A stretch of 64,000 nucleotides of DNA from Botrytis cinerea B05.10 (GCF_000143535.2 NC_037310.1:3968001-4032000), one strand, 5' to 3'; shown: positions 24,980 through 36,424, counted from the stretch's first letter. A program made the numbers and translations. Notes: a model not told the origin generated them from the sequence alone.

Positions 24980-24990
24980 GATCTTAGATT
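24966..24990. other. perfect 10-bp inverted repeat over the esterase stop codon
   Basis: AATCTAAGAT and its exact reverse complement ATCTTAGATT flank a 5-nt loop that contains part of the TGA stop (24977-24979). In RNA this would be a stem-loop at the stop codon. It may affect termination or 3' processing, or be chance. Confidence 0.5.
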
Positions 24991-26329
24991 TATGTTTCTG
25001 AAATTACTATAGTTATTGAGGTGATTGCACCGAGTTTCTCCTATGTCCGATAACTCTACGAACGGTCGTTGACTTCAATCTAAGGACCAGAAATCTTCTA
25101 GTGATTCCAAAGTCAAGCGAGTAGCATCTTGTAGTATTTCAGTTTACAATCGTCAGCTGCTGAAAGGCAACTTGGTGGGATATAGAGTGCTCGATGATCA
25201 TATATGCCAGCTCGTATTCACCTGACACCTCCATCATATCAGACCTGCCTATCCTGATATATGAAACCGGCGCATCTAATAGAAACCGAAAGGAGAATGA
25301 GTCTGGAATATGGGTCGCTTCTGAGATATCTCTACTTCTCTTAGTATGGTGTCACAGCTCTGTGTAGATTAAAATCATGGGAGATGATATAGTAACTCCT
25401 CGATACTTTCTGATCTTTGACGTTGCAAAGAATTACTTTCTTACTCAAAAAACATTGAGACCATGAATGTCAAATTTGCTCAAGAAGGACGAAAGACGAA
25501 AACCGAAAGAAGAAAGAAGGAAGAAGAAAGCGAAGATGATATTTGCGTGTCACAGAAGCTGATTATAAGTAGGTAAGCATTTGCACACAGCCCACAAAAT
25601 TGTGCATCATTCACATTTATCGTGAGAAGAGCTCAAGTGAGGGAAGTATCAATAATAGGGTTTCTCCCGGGTGAATCTTGGAAAAGATTTCCGGTGGTTG
25701 CTAGATCACAAGATCAAGACATCTGGGAATGTGGTCCCTAGTGGAGCTCATAAATATAAAAATCCTGATTCACCTATATCTTGTGAATAAATAGTGCGGT
25801 TTATGACATGAGATGATATCTTCAAGACCAATCCATAAAAAGATAAAGGAATTAAAGCAATTTTGGGACAACGGTTTGCAAGTATTGCATAAAATGAACT
25901 ATTCTTACAATCATCTAAAATTTCCAACCTCTCGGATACCTCTCGACGTAAAATTTGACTGCTTTTCTCGAATTTCAACCTCTGCTTTTTTCTACACAAC
26001 AGTCATAAAGTACTCTACTATCGTTCAAGACCTACCGCCTGTCCAAAACCCATTGTCCAGAGCAGCTGTACTTCACTCATTGCTCTTTATAAGTCCCCAA
26101 TTTTTGTTCTGGGCAGTCTATAATAAGTTCTTCCAGTATTTACAATCTTTATAAACATTGGGGGTTTCCAGCAACAGTTGATCTTGGAGCCACACTAAAA
26201 CCCAGCCCCAACATTCAATTTTAGCTTCGAAAATAGCTGTGAGAAGCTCAACAGCCTCTTGCCGCCACATCTGAATAATCTGCTGCCTCACACAAAGCAT
26301 AATTTTCAGCCTCCGTAGAATAACACACA
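24980..26329. other. intergenic, nothing recognised
   Basis: About 1.35 kb with no supportable gene. A purine-rich stretch lies at 25487-25535. Open frames such as 25813-26154 lack family features. Confidence 0.5.
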
Positions 26330-27396
26330 ATGAACATCATCAACCACGAAGGCAGAGTTGTCCCTTTGGCACCAGTTCATACAATTTTAATCTGTCCAAC
26401 AGCAGATTACAAGGCTCCAAACTATATCTGCTACGACTATATTTGTCAATACTGTCCCAAAGGAGACCAGGGAGCTCAAATCCTTTACTACCCACAAGAA
26501 GCCGTTGGTTCGCATCAGATTGGCCCACGAGTATATACTCGCTTTTACCACGATCATAGATATCAGGTATATGCTACCAATGAACATGAAATGCCTCCTC
26601 AGCATTCTAAAGCTAAAATCTGTCACTTTTGGTGCCAGCATGAGGTTAGTCTGACATCTACCAGCCACTATTTTATGCCTGAAAATCCTAATTAATTAAT
26701 GAGATCGACACTAGTCCTCCACTCCAGCGCACTTGGTATTATGTTCCATGGAGTGACCCCATTCCTGGTGTTCTTCAAGACGATGGGAACATATCTTTCA
26801 CTGATCCTGTCTCCGGCCATACCATAATCGACAGTTTCCCTACCCCTGCCGGATTCAGACCCTACCGTGAAGGAGACACTCCATTCGATACCAACTGGAA
26901 AACCAAACCCTCCTCTCCATCTCTTCAACTGGTAACGACCTTTAACACTCCCAATATTGATATTGGTTCGTCGCGATCCAGATCATCTGAATCCTCTGCC
27001 CTTATTCCAACTCCTCGGAGCGAGTACAATATTCTGGGAGCACACAGATTGCCTACTAGCCCTCAGATAACAGCAGAACCAATCAGTCAGACTGAAGTTG
27101 ACCAGATTCGTCGTGGTGGAGCTGTCCTTGCCCCGGAGTTGACAGAAAGTGAGCGAGCTCCAACCAGAGCTATTTATGGAGGAGGTGTAGGCACAGGAAG
27201 AAGAGGGGGAGGGGAAGGGGGAAGACGTACAGAACCATCAATTCCTCGGGTGATTGCTAGTGGGACTGGCCGTGGCAAGGGCATTAATAATAGCAGCATA
27301 AACGTGCCAAATGGTCCTAGAGGTGGATGGAATAGTCGGGGCTACAGTCGTGGTCGAGGAGGACGTGCTACTAAAATCTGGAATTGGCATAATTGA
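26330..27396 (+). CDS. orphan protein with CxxC cluster and C-terminal RGG-rich tail
   Basis: Two exons, 26330-26644 and 26704-27396, joined in phase 0, give 335 residues. The 59-nt intron has donor GTTAGT, a TAATTAAT branch-like run and acceptor ATGAG. I recognise no family. The first 105 residues hold six Cys (22, 34, 39, 42, 98, 102) and several His, including CQYC at 39-42 and CHFWCQH at 98-104, which could bind zinc. A Pro/Trp-rich block (WYYVPWSDPIPGV) follows, then a disordered Ser/Thr/Pro region. The tail carries clusters of Gly and Arg (GRRGGGEGGRR, GGWNSRGYSRGRGGRA) typical of RNA-binding or arginine-methylated RGG tails. A nucleic-acid-binding role is a guess. No signal peptide or membrane segment. 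It could be a lineage-specific gene. Confidence 0.7.
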
Positions 27397-27818
27397 TCTT
27401 GTCCTTCTGTGGTGTAATGGTATTAACGTTTGTTGTCTGTTGTCTGTGTTTATTTGATGTAGTTAGCTACATGCACCTTGGTTATTGGTGTTCATAATGC
27501 AATTTTCCTAATATTTTGGTGGTTTTAAATTTCATTGTGGCGCATGGTATGACAATTACCCTCTCAGAAAGCCAGAAAGCTGAAGAGTTGTAGCATGATT
27601 CATTTGAAATGAAGCACACCGGCTTCCCCGTGATTATTAGCAGATCAGGAAAATCTTCACGTCGGGACTGGCTTCAACTTTACGGATTTAATGTTATATC
27701 CGGTGATTGGATCTCCCCGTGCCTGAAAAATGGGGAAACGATAATCATCTCATCTCTTCGACTTCCCGCCAGATAATTCTTTCCACCCACATATACACAT
27801 GAAATCGCCTTAGTCGCC
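27397..27818. other. intergenic, nothing recognised
   Basis: About 420 bp between the orphan gene and the zinc-cluster regulator; presumably 3' UTR and promoter. No motif stands out. Confidence 0.5.
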
Positions 27819-29628
27819 ATGCCTTTTCCGAGCCGTGGATGTCATACATGCAAGAAACGACGGGTAAAGGCAGGTCTTATATATGTCTCATCATCATTCA
27901 TTAGTCCTGAGACTTACAACAAATAAAACAGTGCGATGAAACAAAGCCATCCTGCAATCGTTGTGCTAAAGCAAAAATCAATTGTCATGGCTATGATGGC
28001 ACTCAAAAATACGAGTTCTTGGACGAAAACGAACCTGCGAGTGGTAAGAAAAAACGGCCTCGAGGTCCCAACCTGCGGGAGTCGATACAAAAAAGTTCAC
28101 CATTTCAATATCCAGCGTCGGAGAAACAGACAAGCCATATCAATACGAGGATAGATAAATACGGATTAATCACACTTTCAAGCATCCCACGCGTCACTGA
28201 TTTCTTCTCATCGCCGCGATCTCCTCCCGCAACATGCCTACAAGATCAAGTTATTGACTACTACACAAGACAATTTGTCGAGGCTCCCAAAATATTGCTT
28301 GCTACTGATGATAGTCAAATTAATTACTGTGTCGGCTCTTTTCATCACTCTTCAATTTTCAGCCTCGCGTCGTCAACAATTCGCCGATTTTCTTGGCCTG
28401 TTCAATCATTGGAACAAGCATCTCAGGACAGATCTACCAGTTCCACATTACAACTCGCTATTCAATTGCCCATACGACCTTCGGGCGGTCAACAAAAAAT
28501 TCTGCTGCTTTATTGATTGGTAGTAAGGCATACTCCCAAGCCCTGGTGGCGGCGAACCTAGCGCTGAGACGCATAGACAGTGTCGTAATGGATGAAGTCA
28601 TTCTTACTATTCTCCTGTTAGGTCATTTTGAAAATTCTGTGGCCCAAAATGCTCAATTCGACGCAAGAGACATCAAAGTTATAGCTGCGAAGGCTTTTAC
28701 TCATCATGATGGCGCGATTGCGATTTTAAATTTACGACAGAAATATCGAAAAGAGCCATATCGATCGCGCCATAAAGTTGTACCAGCCCATGGCAACGAC
28801 TCGGGAACTTCCCATAAAAATACGGGCTCGGAGATAGATAAGATTGCAAGGCGACAATTAGTTCGTTCACTCCTGCTCAGAAGCATGTCAATACCAGGCT
28901 GGTTGAAGAATGGAAGTCTCTTTGGAGAGATAGGCTCAAGTCTAGTTCTTGACCAATGTTTAGTCGAAGTAGCCGATTTGAGATACTGTGTGAATAATGT
29001 TTCCAATCATCTTGACGGCATTTCTGCGACAGCAAGTAGGCAAATAGCCATGAAGATGCGTGGGATGTTGGTATTAGCACAAGAGTTGGAAAACAAATTG
29101 GTCAAATGGGCTAGAGAGGTACCAATGGTAGATTATTGGAGTAGATTTCGATTGACAGTGGATGATAATGACGACTTTGGTTCAAGTGATATCTTCGATC
29201 AAACTGTTCATCTATATCCCTCAATTGGTCATGCCGCGATGTGGGCTCAATATCGTGCTATTCGACTTCACGTAAATGACATCATACTGAAAGCTTTCTA
29301 CATCGAAGTAGAGTTTTCAAATACTGAAACCAAGTTCAATCAAGATATTATTAAATCGAATATGGAAAAACTAGCTCTAGACTTCTGCGCAAGTCTACCG
29401 TTTGTTCTGGGATGGGTTGAGCTTGAAGGGACAGGCATGAAAATGATACGTAGGGGACGAAGAATTGCGGCTATAGCTAGCACGGCTAGTTTATTTTGTT
29501 GGCCATTAACTGTATCGACAATAGTTTCTGAGATTCCAGAACAACATCGATCGTATCTGAAGAGCCGGTTACTAGATATAAGTGAAATTGTCGATGATGG
29601 GGTGCTGGAGAGATTTGCTCATCTATGA
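27819..29628 (+). CDS. Zn2Cys6 zinc-cluster transcription factor
   Basis: Exon 1 (27819-27869) encodes MPFPSRGCHTCKKRRVK and exon 2 starts at 27932 with CDETKPSCNRCAKAKINC. Together they make the full zinc cluster (Cys 8, 11, 18, 25, 28, 35). The only splice that gives correct Cys spacing is a GC-AG intron: donor AAG/GCAGGT, acceptor ending at 27931. A basic linker (GKKKRPRG) follows. The C-terminal two thirds (from about 28500) look like the fungal-specific regulator domain: AYSQALVAANLALRR, DEVILTILLLGHFE, then helical sequence to the stop at 29626. Between 28,310 and 28,430 the frame changes. An intron 28314-28426 (GTCAAA to CTCAG) would restore it and give 544 residues, but its donor is weak and a frameshift cannot be excluded. 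Such proteins bind CGG-type sites in the nucleus; the targets are unknown. Confidence 0.82.
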
Positions 29629-30474
29629 CCGATATCAGGCTTCCACATATCAGAATTGCGTTCTGATAATGACTGGCACTGGAAAAGAACTGTCTATTTT
29701 CTCCATATTGTCACGAGTGCAACAGATTACAATACTACCATGTAAACTGCTTTGTAATTTTAACCAGTCGTAAATTATTTCGTTTTCATAACTAAGAAAT
29801 TGAACAAATTGACCTACGAATACGCGAGGTGAGCAACAGAGTGAGTCTCCAACTCATCTACTGAAATTTCATGCTCTTGCATATTTCTTGTCGATTTTCT
29901 CCTTAGATTACTGAGCAAACCTCTATTGCGCATTTCTTCATTCCAGTGCACTCGTATATCAAACCTTTGGATAGGCAAGCCAGTGTACTGGTAATTAAAG
30001 TAAGAAAGGATAGTTTTTTTTACTTGTCTTCCGCGATTAAATTTGGCCTAACATGCGAAATTTCGAACACAGAATACACTGCGGATAATCTTTCGCTGCG
30101 CTGATAAGGAATTATGAGCCATTTTGATGTTATTCGTCATGCTTCGTATTATGCAACCTGCAGTAAGCCTGAAAGCGGGGTAACATTACGCAAGGGACTT
30201 CTTTCTCAATCCCTTGATTCCAAACCGCAAGATTTCTAAGTAATACTTGAAATCATACTGATAGAGGTAATGACCCTGCATATAACTGCGTGATTCAATC
30301 CTAAGACTCATCTCGAAAACCGAGTAGATGAATCTGCTACTGCCACTAAACTCACCTATCAAGAAATAACATCGGAGCAAAACTTCACGTATCTGCGCAA
30401 AATAAAGATCAATATCCTCTGTCTACAGGATTCGTACCTATCTCTTTTACAAGTATTTCAAAACACCCAAAGTC
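29629..30474. other. intergenic, nothing recognised
   Basis: About 850 bp between the regulator and the glutathione transferase. Only short frames without motifs. Confidence 0.5.
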
Positions 30475-31122
30475 ATGGCTCAATCTGAGATTAAATTCTA
30501 TTGGGCACCTGGCGCTTGCTCTCTATGCCCTCATGTTCTTCTGTTCGAAACCGGAGTCTCTTTTAAATCAATTGCCAACTTAATCACAAAAGAAACGGTG
30601 GAATTTACTGAAAACTTCTCTTTCATCAATCCCAAAATGCGTGTTCCAGTTCTCTCGCTTGAGGGTGAAATCATCACAGAGGTTCCTGCTATTGCGACAG
30701 CGATATCTTCGCTCGCCCCCGAACTGCATCTTTTAGGAGGTACAACAATGGAGACGATAAAAGTGTATGAATGGATGAACTGGCTGAGCGGAACTTTGCA
30801 TGCTCATGCATTCGGCGGTTTATTGAGACCGGAGAGATTGAGTGATGAAAAAGAAGCATTGCCGGGCATTGAGAAAAAGGGTATGAGAAATGCCCAAAAT
30901 TGTTTTGATATGATCGAGGGAAAGTTGAATGGCTTTTACGCAGTTGGGGGCGCATTCACAGTCGTCGATTCGTATCTTTTCGTGTTTTATCGTTGGGGAG
31001 AAGGATATGGTTTGAACATGAAGAGTGTGTACCCGAAATACACAGCGCTGGTGGAAAATCTGGTGAATCGTCCTTCTATGCAGAAGGTTTTAGAGCTTGA
31101 AAAGTCGCAGGCCAAGTTATAG
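30475..31122 (+). CDS. glutathione S-transferase
   Basis: Single exon of 215 residues, the normal size for a soluble GST. The N-terminal thioredoxin-like part opens KFYWAPGACSLCPHVLLFET, like bacterial beta-class and related fungal GSTs, and the glutathione-contacting region reads NPKMRVPVLSLEGE and ITEVPAIATAI. The C-terminal helical domain has the conserved FTVVDSYLFVFYRWG segment. It would conjugate glutathione to electrophiles in the cytosol, or act as a peroxidase. The Ala-Cys-Ser start (APGACSLC) suggests a Cys- or Ser-type active site as in the beta class. Class and substrate cannot be settled from sequence. It lies upstream of the reductase gene on the same strand, 700 bp away. Confidence 0.88.
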   Translation: MAQSEIKFYWAPGACSLCPHVLLFETGVSFKSIANLITKETVEFTENFSFINPKMRVPVLSLEGEIITEVPAIATAISSLAPELHLLGGTTMETIKVYEWMNWLSGTLHAHAFGGLLRPERLSDEKEALPGIEKKGMRNAQNCFDMIEGKLNGFYAVGGAFTVVDSYLFVFYRWGEGYGLNMKSVYPKYTALVENLVNRPSMQKVLELEKSQAKL

Positions 31123-31825
31123 ATATTCAAATCCTCCCAGGTAATTCTATCGACACTCTTGGTCATTTAACTACATTCGATAAAATGCAATGGTAGCATC
31201 TGCCACTGGCTGTTCGTTTTAAACGGGCGCGAAAAATGATATGAAAATCAAAATTTCCGATGTTTCATTCGGGTACCTACCCAAAGCCTTTGTGCTGCGT
31301 GAGATTCGCATTTCACACTCCATACATCCTTTGTCTCATCGCATTCATATATGATATTTTCGCATGCCAACTAATGCCATGTTGTCGCTCGCTGGTTGTA
31401 AGCCATTCGCCATGAATCGTACACACTGGTCCACCAGGTCTAAGATGTGCTTAGAAAAATTGGCCCATACACACGAGCTTAAAGGCACTGAGTATTTAGA
31501 GGTAGAAAATAGTGTGGCTAGTCTGCGCGATATGGGACAACCAATTATTGCCAAAACCGTATGGTAATTTGTGAATAGAAGATGTGATTGAGAAGTACAT
31601 TGTGCGGGATGCGCGGGTTCTTTGGTGGATGACGAGGTGTATTCAGGTAAATTATTGTCTTTCCAAATTCTAATAAGTGTTGCTATGACTGACCGCCAAG
31701 GGAGATTAAATTATGTAAGCGGTGGCGTCGAACAGGTGAACCCGGTGTGCCGAGGGGTCAGATCAACATCCACAACAATACAACATAACAACAATTTCGA
31801 TATTATCCGATCTTGAACCATCAAT
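31123..31825. other. intergenic, nothing recognised
   Basis: About 700 bp. Opposing frames at 31345-31567 overlap each other and show no family features. Confidence 0.5.
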
Positions 31826-32854
31826 ATGACTATAAAGGTCCTCATTGTCGGTGCTGGCGCAGTCGGTGCATTCTACGGATCTCGAATTGCTCAGGTTCAA
31901 GGCACCCAAGTCTCCGTTATATGCCGATCAAATTACAAAGCTGTCACCGCCAATGGTTTTAATGTCACATCACCAAAATTTGGAGAATACAAGTATATTC
32001 CACATCAAACTTTTGCCAACCCACAAGAAGCTCGAGACTCGAATGAAGACTGGGATTTTGTTGTCGTAAGCACAAAGGCGCTTCCAGATGTTAGTGATGA
32101 TTCCGAGATCCTTGAAAGCCTCGTGAGGAAAGGTCATACATCTATCGTCTTGGTCCAAAATGGTATTGGTGTCGAAGAACCATATTCAAAAAGGTTCTCG
32201 GGGTCCACCATACTAAGTGCTGTCACTGTTGTGAGCGCTGAACAAACTTCCCCCGGTTTCATTAAGCATAACAGATGGACACGAATAAGCATTGGTCCAT
32301 ATTTACCCGGTGTTGTTGAATCGACGAAGTTAAATGATGATCAAGAGACCGCTGTTCAACGGAACAAAACATTTGTGAAATTATTACAAACAGGAGGCAT
32401 TGCAGATGCCCAGGAGTACTCACATTGGAAACTTCAAATGGTCAGATGGCATAAAATTGCCATTAATGCGAGTATGAATCCTTCTGCTGTGCTTTCTTCT
32501 GGGAGCACAAATAATGATATGTCGCTCGATCCAGAGCTCTACATTCATTTGAAAGGCGTCATGGACGAAGTGTTGGATACAGCTCCAAAGATATTGGGGA
32601 CCAAGCTACCAAAGGAATTTGCAACCTCTGAACAGTTGTTGAAAAGTACGCAGAAGAATACTAGTGGAAGTAAGCCAAGTATGTTATTGGATTGGGAGCA
32701 GGGGAAGACGATGGAGCTTGAGGTTATTTTGGGAAACCCAATCCGAATTGCCAGGCGTCATGGACTGGAAATGCCGAGACTACAAACATTGTATGCTTTA
32801 TTACGGAAAGCTCAAGAAAATAGGACAAAGAAGAAGCTTGACAGTAAACTTTAA
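31826..32854 (+). CDS. ketopantoate reductase family (ApbA/PanE-like) NADP-dependent dehydrogenase
   Basis: Single exon, 342 residues. The N-terminus is a Rossmann nucleotide-binding fold, KVLIVGAGAVGAFYGSRIA, with the GxGxxG loop at 9-14. Next come VVVSTKALPD, with the Lys that contacts cofactor or substrate in this family, and VLVQNGIGVEE, the QNG motif. The C-terminal helical domain has WHKIAINASMNPSAVLSSG, which holds the catalytic Lys and the conserved Asn. The best-known member reduces 2-dehydropantoate to pantoate with NADPH in vitamin B5 synthesis. Fungal genomes carry several paralogues of unknown substrate, so the pathway role here is uncertain. Confidence 0.9.
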   Translation: MTIKVLIVGAGAVGAFYGSRIAQVQGTQVSVICRSNYKAVTANGFNVTSPKFGEYKYIPHQTFANPQEARDSNEDWDFVVVSTKALPDVSDDSEILESLVRKGHTSIVLVQNGIGVEEPYSKRFSGSTILSAVTVVSAEQTSPGFIKHNRWTRISIGPYLPGVVESTKLNDDQETAVQRNKTFVKLLQTGGIADAQEYSHWKLQMVRWHKIAINASMNPSAVLSSGSTNNDMSLDPELYIHLKGVMDEVLDTAPKILGTKLPKEFATSEQLLKSTQKNTSGSKPSMLLDWEQGKTMELEVILGNPIRIARRHGLEMPRLQTLYALLRKAQENRTKKKLDSKL

Positions 32855-33170
32855 ATGCTAGATCAGGAACAGTGATTTATCAGGCGTATCTGGAAATAAG
32901 AAAGAATCAATCTTACATTCCGAGAATTTTCTCGACTATAGCGACATTTTGTACTCTTGTTCCTATTTCCCTGTATCTATTTTAAACCTATTTAATCTAT
33001 TTAATTTATAATTAGTTCAAATATCTATATATACAATTGAGAAGTTAAAAGCCTCAAATACTAAAACAACACAAAATCTCAAGCACAGCAATGAAAATTA
33101 TAATATATCTCAATCCAATCTCTATAACGCTTATCACACCTTCGACCTCACTAGATCTTTTGTGACCCAT
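32855..33170. other. AT-rich 3' flank
   Basis: 316 bp after the reductase stop. It is AT-rich with runs such as TTTAATCTATTTAATTTAT and has no gene. Confidence 0.5.
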
Positions 33171-33450
33171 TTAGTAAACTGGGACCTTGAATGCTGGGAA
33201 AGAGTAAGTCCAGGTCTCATTAGATCTCGCGTCATTGACACAGTCAAATCCACTGCTAGTGTTTGAGTGGAAAAGAGGACGAGTTGGCCATTGACAGAGG
33301 CTGACAATATCACCTTCCTCGGAACCACCACCAATAGTGGCATTAAGAGCAGTAGGTTTAATACCATTCTCGACCCAATCGATCATGGTGTACATGTTAT
33401 CCTTAGGGTATGGACCATCAGGTTGCAGGTTCGGACCCAAACCAGGAGGA
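33171..33450 (-). pseudogene. C-terminal fragment of a tannase/feruloyl esterase
   Basis: Reads from about 33450 down to a TAA at 33171-33173. The fragment is the C-terminal end of the tannase family: GPNLQPDGPYPKDNMYTMID, then DWVENGIKPTALNATI, LCQWPTRPLF, and the terminal WTYSFPAFKVPVY. It has no start and no catalytic Ser. Upstream (33451-33720) the match dissolves into frames with stops, although a VPG run near 33613-33620 could be family residue. Tannases are secreted esterases that release phenolic acids from plant material. A second fragment with the N-terminal part lies on the plus strand at 54.8 kb. Confidence 0.82.
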
Positions 33451-34330
33451 TATTATTTTGACGGTAAGATTGAAGCAAGACCGGTAGCAAACCGAATTGG
33501 GTGGAGAATTGAATGAATGCAACCACCTTGGTGGTTTTCGAGGTTGTCTTGGATGTTTTGTCAAAGCTTCTGCAACGGGTCTACGTGCATAAAGATCAGA
33601 AGTTCTTACCTGGCACCAGCCCCACCACCATGATCCGACTGGTAGGTTTATAAGAAGGCTTATCACACAGACTTAATCCTCTTATTTCCACCTATCGAAG
33701 CTGAAATGGTAAGGGCCAACCTTGCTAATTACCGGGGGTTCTTGAATCATTGAAAGCGAGAGCGGAAACCCCAGGGTATTACATTTAGCCGAATACTAGC
33801 CGCTTCGGTTGAAAGGGTGGTCGGTAGCGCATTCAGTCGAAATTTACCAAGTTTTGGGGGCTTCCACAATCTTACATAGCGCTCAGCCTTCTTGCCCCTT
33901 CTTACAATATCTATCGTTCCTATAATTGGTCAGCGACAAGGCAGTTCCACCACTGTCGCTTAAAGTTGCCGCTGCTTCCCAAGCGACATGTAGTGGTCTG
34001 ATGGAGCAAATTGCAGTTCTGATACATCAGTAGACAGTGAGCTGGGTGCTGACATACCGCGGAACGAGCCTATATGCATACCTCCCTCCCTCCGGAGCAA
34101 CTGTGATCCGCATTGATGGAACGGTGTTATCATTTATCTGCGGGTACGCATCCATCCCAGGATGAAATTGGAGATGGAAGGGATGTTAGGTAGGCCGTAT
34201 ATGGTACACTTTCCAGTAACTACCACGTCTGATAAGTTGGAGGTCAGCTGCTAAGCTACATCCTGCGCTCTAAGCACTACAGTCAGGCCTGATTATACAG
34301 GCCTAAAAATTTCGAGGTCTAAATGCCTGT
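33451..34330. other. transition from tannase remnant to AT-rich island
   Basis: Unclassified sequence of normal base composition that turns abruptly AT-rich after about 34,330. The inverted repeat TACAGGC (34296-34302) and GCCTGTA (34325-34331) forms a small hairpin near the junction. Confidence 0.45.
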
Positions 34331-34667
34331 ACATGAGGGTTTCCCGTATAGCAAAGTCAAATAAGCCAATATCAACTCTGAATAACTTCAATTTTCTTTA
34401 TTAAAATACTCTGATAATGAATTCTATTCATAATCTACGGTAATTTTTAATACTAAATTCCATTCTCTTTGCTTGAATAATCTTTTAAAATATAAATCTT
34501 CAACATTTTATTATTTCTAAAATAAAATTAAAAATTTAATAACTTTAAAAACTTTAATATTATCAGTAATCTCTTCTTCAATAAATTCATATAAATCCTT
34601 CTCTTTTTATTTTACCATTTCTCTTTTTGTTATAATTATAATAATAAATAAATTCAGATTATTGTAA

Positions 34668-34935
34668 AAGAGTAGAAGGTGGTGATGGTCACACAAGAAA
34701 AGCTTTAGCATGTACTAGTAATAGAATAAGCGACTATACATAGAAAATAAAGTGAATAACTACTTTATAGCAGCAAGGTGAGGGAGACAGCTGGAGTAGA
34801 GCATTCAAACTTCAGGAGTCAACTTAGAAGATGGAAAATTCGATGTCTTTTTCAGGTCTACAGAAGAGAAACTATAGATACTAGAAAGTGGTCGCACGTG
34901 GTTTTCAGATCACGTGTTTTGCTCTCACAATAAAA
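34668..34935 (+). repeat. dispersed repeat at the left island edge, copy 1
   Basis: Begins around GGTGATGGTCACACAAGAAA and ends around ATCACGTGTTTTGCTCTCAC. A diverged, more AT-rich copy lies in the same orientation at about 57,548-57,820. The differences are mostly C to T and G to A. The element type is unknown and the boundaries are approximate. Confidence 0.65.
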
Positions 34936-35141
34936 GCTTAAAGAAGTAGAGAAACGAGTATAAAAGTTAGAAGAAGAAGAAGGGGAGTGAGTATAAGTTA
35001 TAAAGTGAGTGAAAGATATTAGCTGAAAGTTTAAAGAGAAGATGAAGTAAAGAGTACATTATTTCCAATTTATTCTTCAATTACAAGCTTTATCATTATA
35101 CTATACTATTTGGAATGTGCTATAAAAGTATAAACATAATA

Positions 35142-35215
35142 ATATGATTTATTATCGAGTGAACTATATCATCGAATGAATCACTTTCACCTCAATTTAT
35201 ATCTTCAATTTCGAT
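35142..35215 (+). repeat. left terminal repeat of an outer MITE-like element
   Basis: Starts after TA with ATATGATTTATTATCGAG and continues through GAACTATATCATCG to CACCTCAATTTATATC. It is the inverted partner of the sequence ending at 54,530, which reads CTCGATGATATAGTCC and then AAATCACGT followed by TA. This suggests one inverted-repeat element split by everything between. Confidence 0.5.
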
Positions 35216-35263
35216 ATGCGATTTATTAATCATTTATTATATAATCTATTAATAAAGAAGTAT

Positions 35264-35685
35264 AACGTAGTTTAACACCGAGTGGCCCATATCACCGAGT
35301 GGCCCATTTCAAATATATACAAAATTCGTCTGTGCATAACCGTGCACTTTCTTCATTTATTAATATAATTTTATAAAATCTGAAAATATGAAATTTACTT
35401 ATATAATTATCATTAAAATCCAATTTCTAATTAGAAATTAGAATTATTAAAGTAGTTATCAAAGGAATAAATTTTTTGTAACGAAAATCGTGACAATTTC
35501 CACTTTTTTTACAATATAATAGAAATATTTATATAAAAACTAGATTTCTAAAAAGCTGAATTTTTATTATTATTTAATATTCTTCTCTTTTTTGAAAATA
35601 ATGATTAGTTATTAAAATTAGAATATTGAAAAAGGCCTAATTTTAGTGTATTTTGAAATGGGCCACTCGGTGATATGAGCCACTC
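35264..35685 (+). repeat. MITE copy A, best-preserved member, left and main part
   Basis: After a TA, the left terminal repeat reads ACGTAGTTTAACACCGAGTG followed by a second copy of the ACCGAGTGGCCCA block. The right end carries the reverse complement (GGGCCACTCGGTGATATGAG and so on). The final 20 bp (GGTGTTAAACTATGT then TA) lie at 42,664-42,685, beyond an inserted Gypsy element. Both terminal repeats run about 50 bp with only two differences. The interior has no coding sequence but contains TAACGAAAATCGTGACAATT, shared by other copies. Size without the insertion is about 437 bp. TA flanks point to the Tc1/mariner-pogo group. Confidence 0.8.
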
Positions 35686-36293
35686 TGTTACAACGGATTA
35701 GTAACAGGCTGTAGAATCACCAACGTATAGGCTATAATGGTATTATAGGCCTCAATAATTCAATTACAATATACTAAAGGATATTAAACATTTAAAAAAA
35801 GCCTTAGATATATATATAATATTAATTATAGAATATCCTAGAAATATAAAATATAGTTTCTAGAATAATAGATTCTAGAAAATACTGAATATAATTTTGC
35901 AAACTTTTTATAAAATTATATTAATAATATTCCAAAGAATTAGCTTCAAAATAAAAGATAAACTAAAACAAAAGAATAAATTAGAATATCAAAAATTATA
36001 GAATTAATATTTTATAATAAATAATTCAGAAATAATAATGTTCTAAAAATAATAATATTTTAAAAGCAATCAATTATTCCAGTTATTTAAATAAAATAAA
36101 GATTTATATAAGGGAATGGATTTTATTATAATATAAAATTTTATATTTAAAAACAATTATTAATTTTATTATTATAATTATAAAAATTGTAATCAATTAT
36201 AATCTTATTGAATTTTTATTTAAAGTTTAATTTAAATTATTTCAAAAAAACTTTAAATATTTCTATATAATTTTAGAAACAATTCTTGTAATA
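35686..36293 (+). repeat. 5' LTR of Gypsy copy 1 (608 bp)
   Basis: Opens TGTTACAACGGATTAGTAAC like the LTR of copy 2 and ends GTAATA. The first 80 bp are little changed; the rest is strongly AT-shifted. Confidence 0.85.
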
Positions 36294-36424
36294 CTTTGAA
36301 TATCCTTTTTATTTCAAATATCGATTCGATAATTTATTATTGAAATATAACTATTAGAAATATCCTTATAGAATAGTTTATATCGATAATAGATATTAAT
36401 AATATTGAGATAACTAATACTTTA

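Noticed and set aside
33418..33666. 82-codon minus-strand frame upstream of the tannase fragment
   Set aside because: Frame does not match the tannase family; it is decayed sequence next to the fragment, so not called as a gene.
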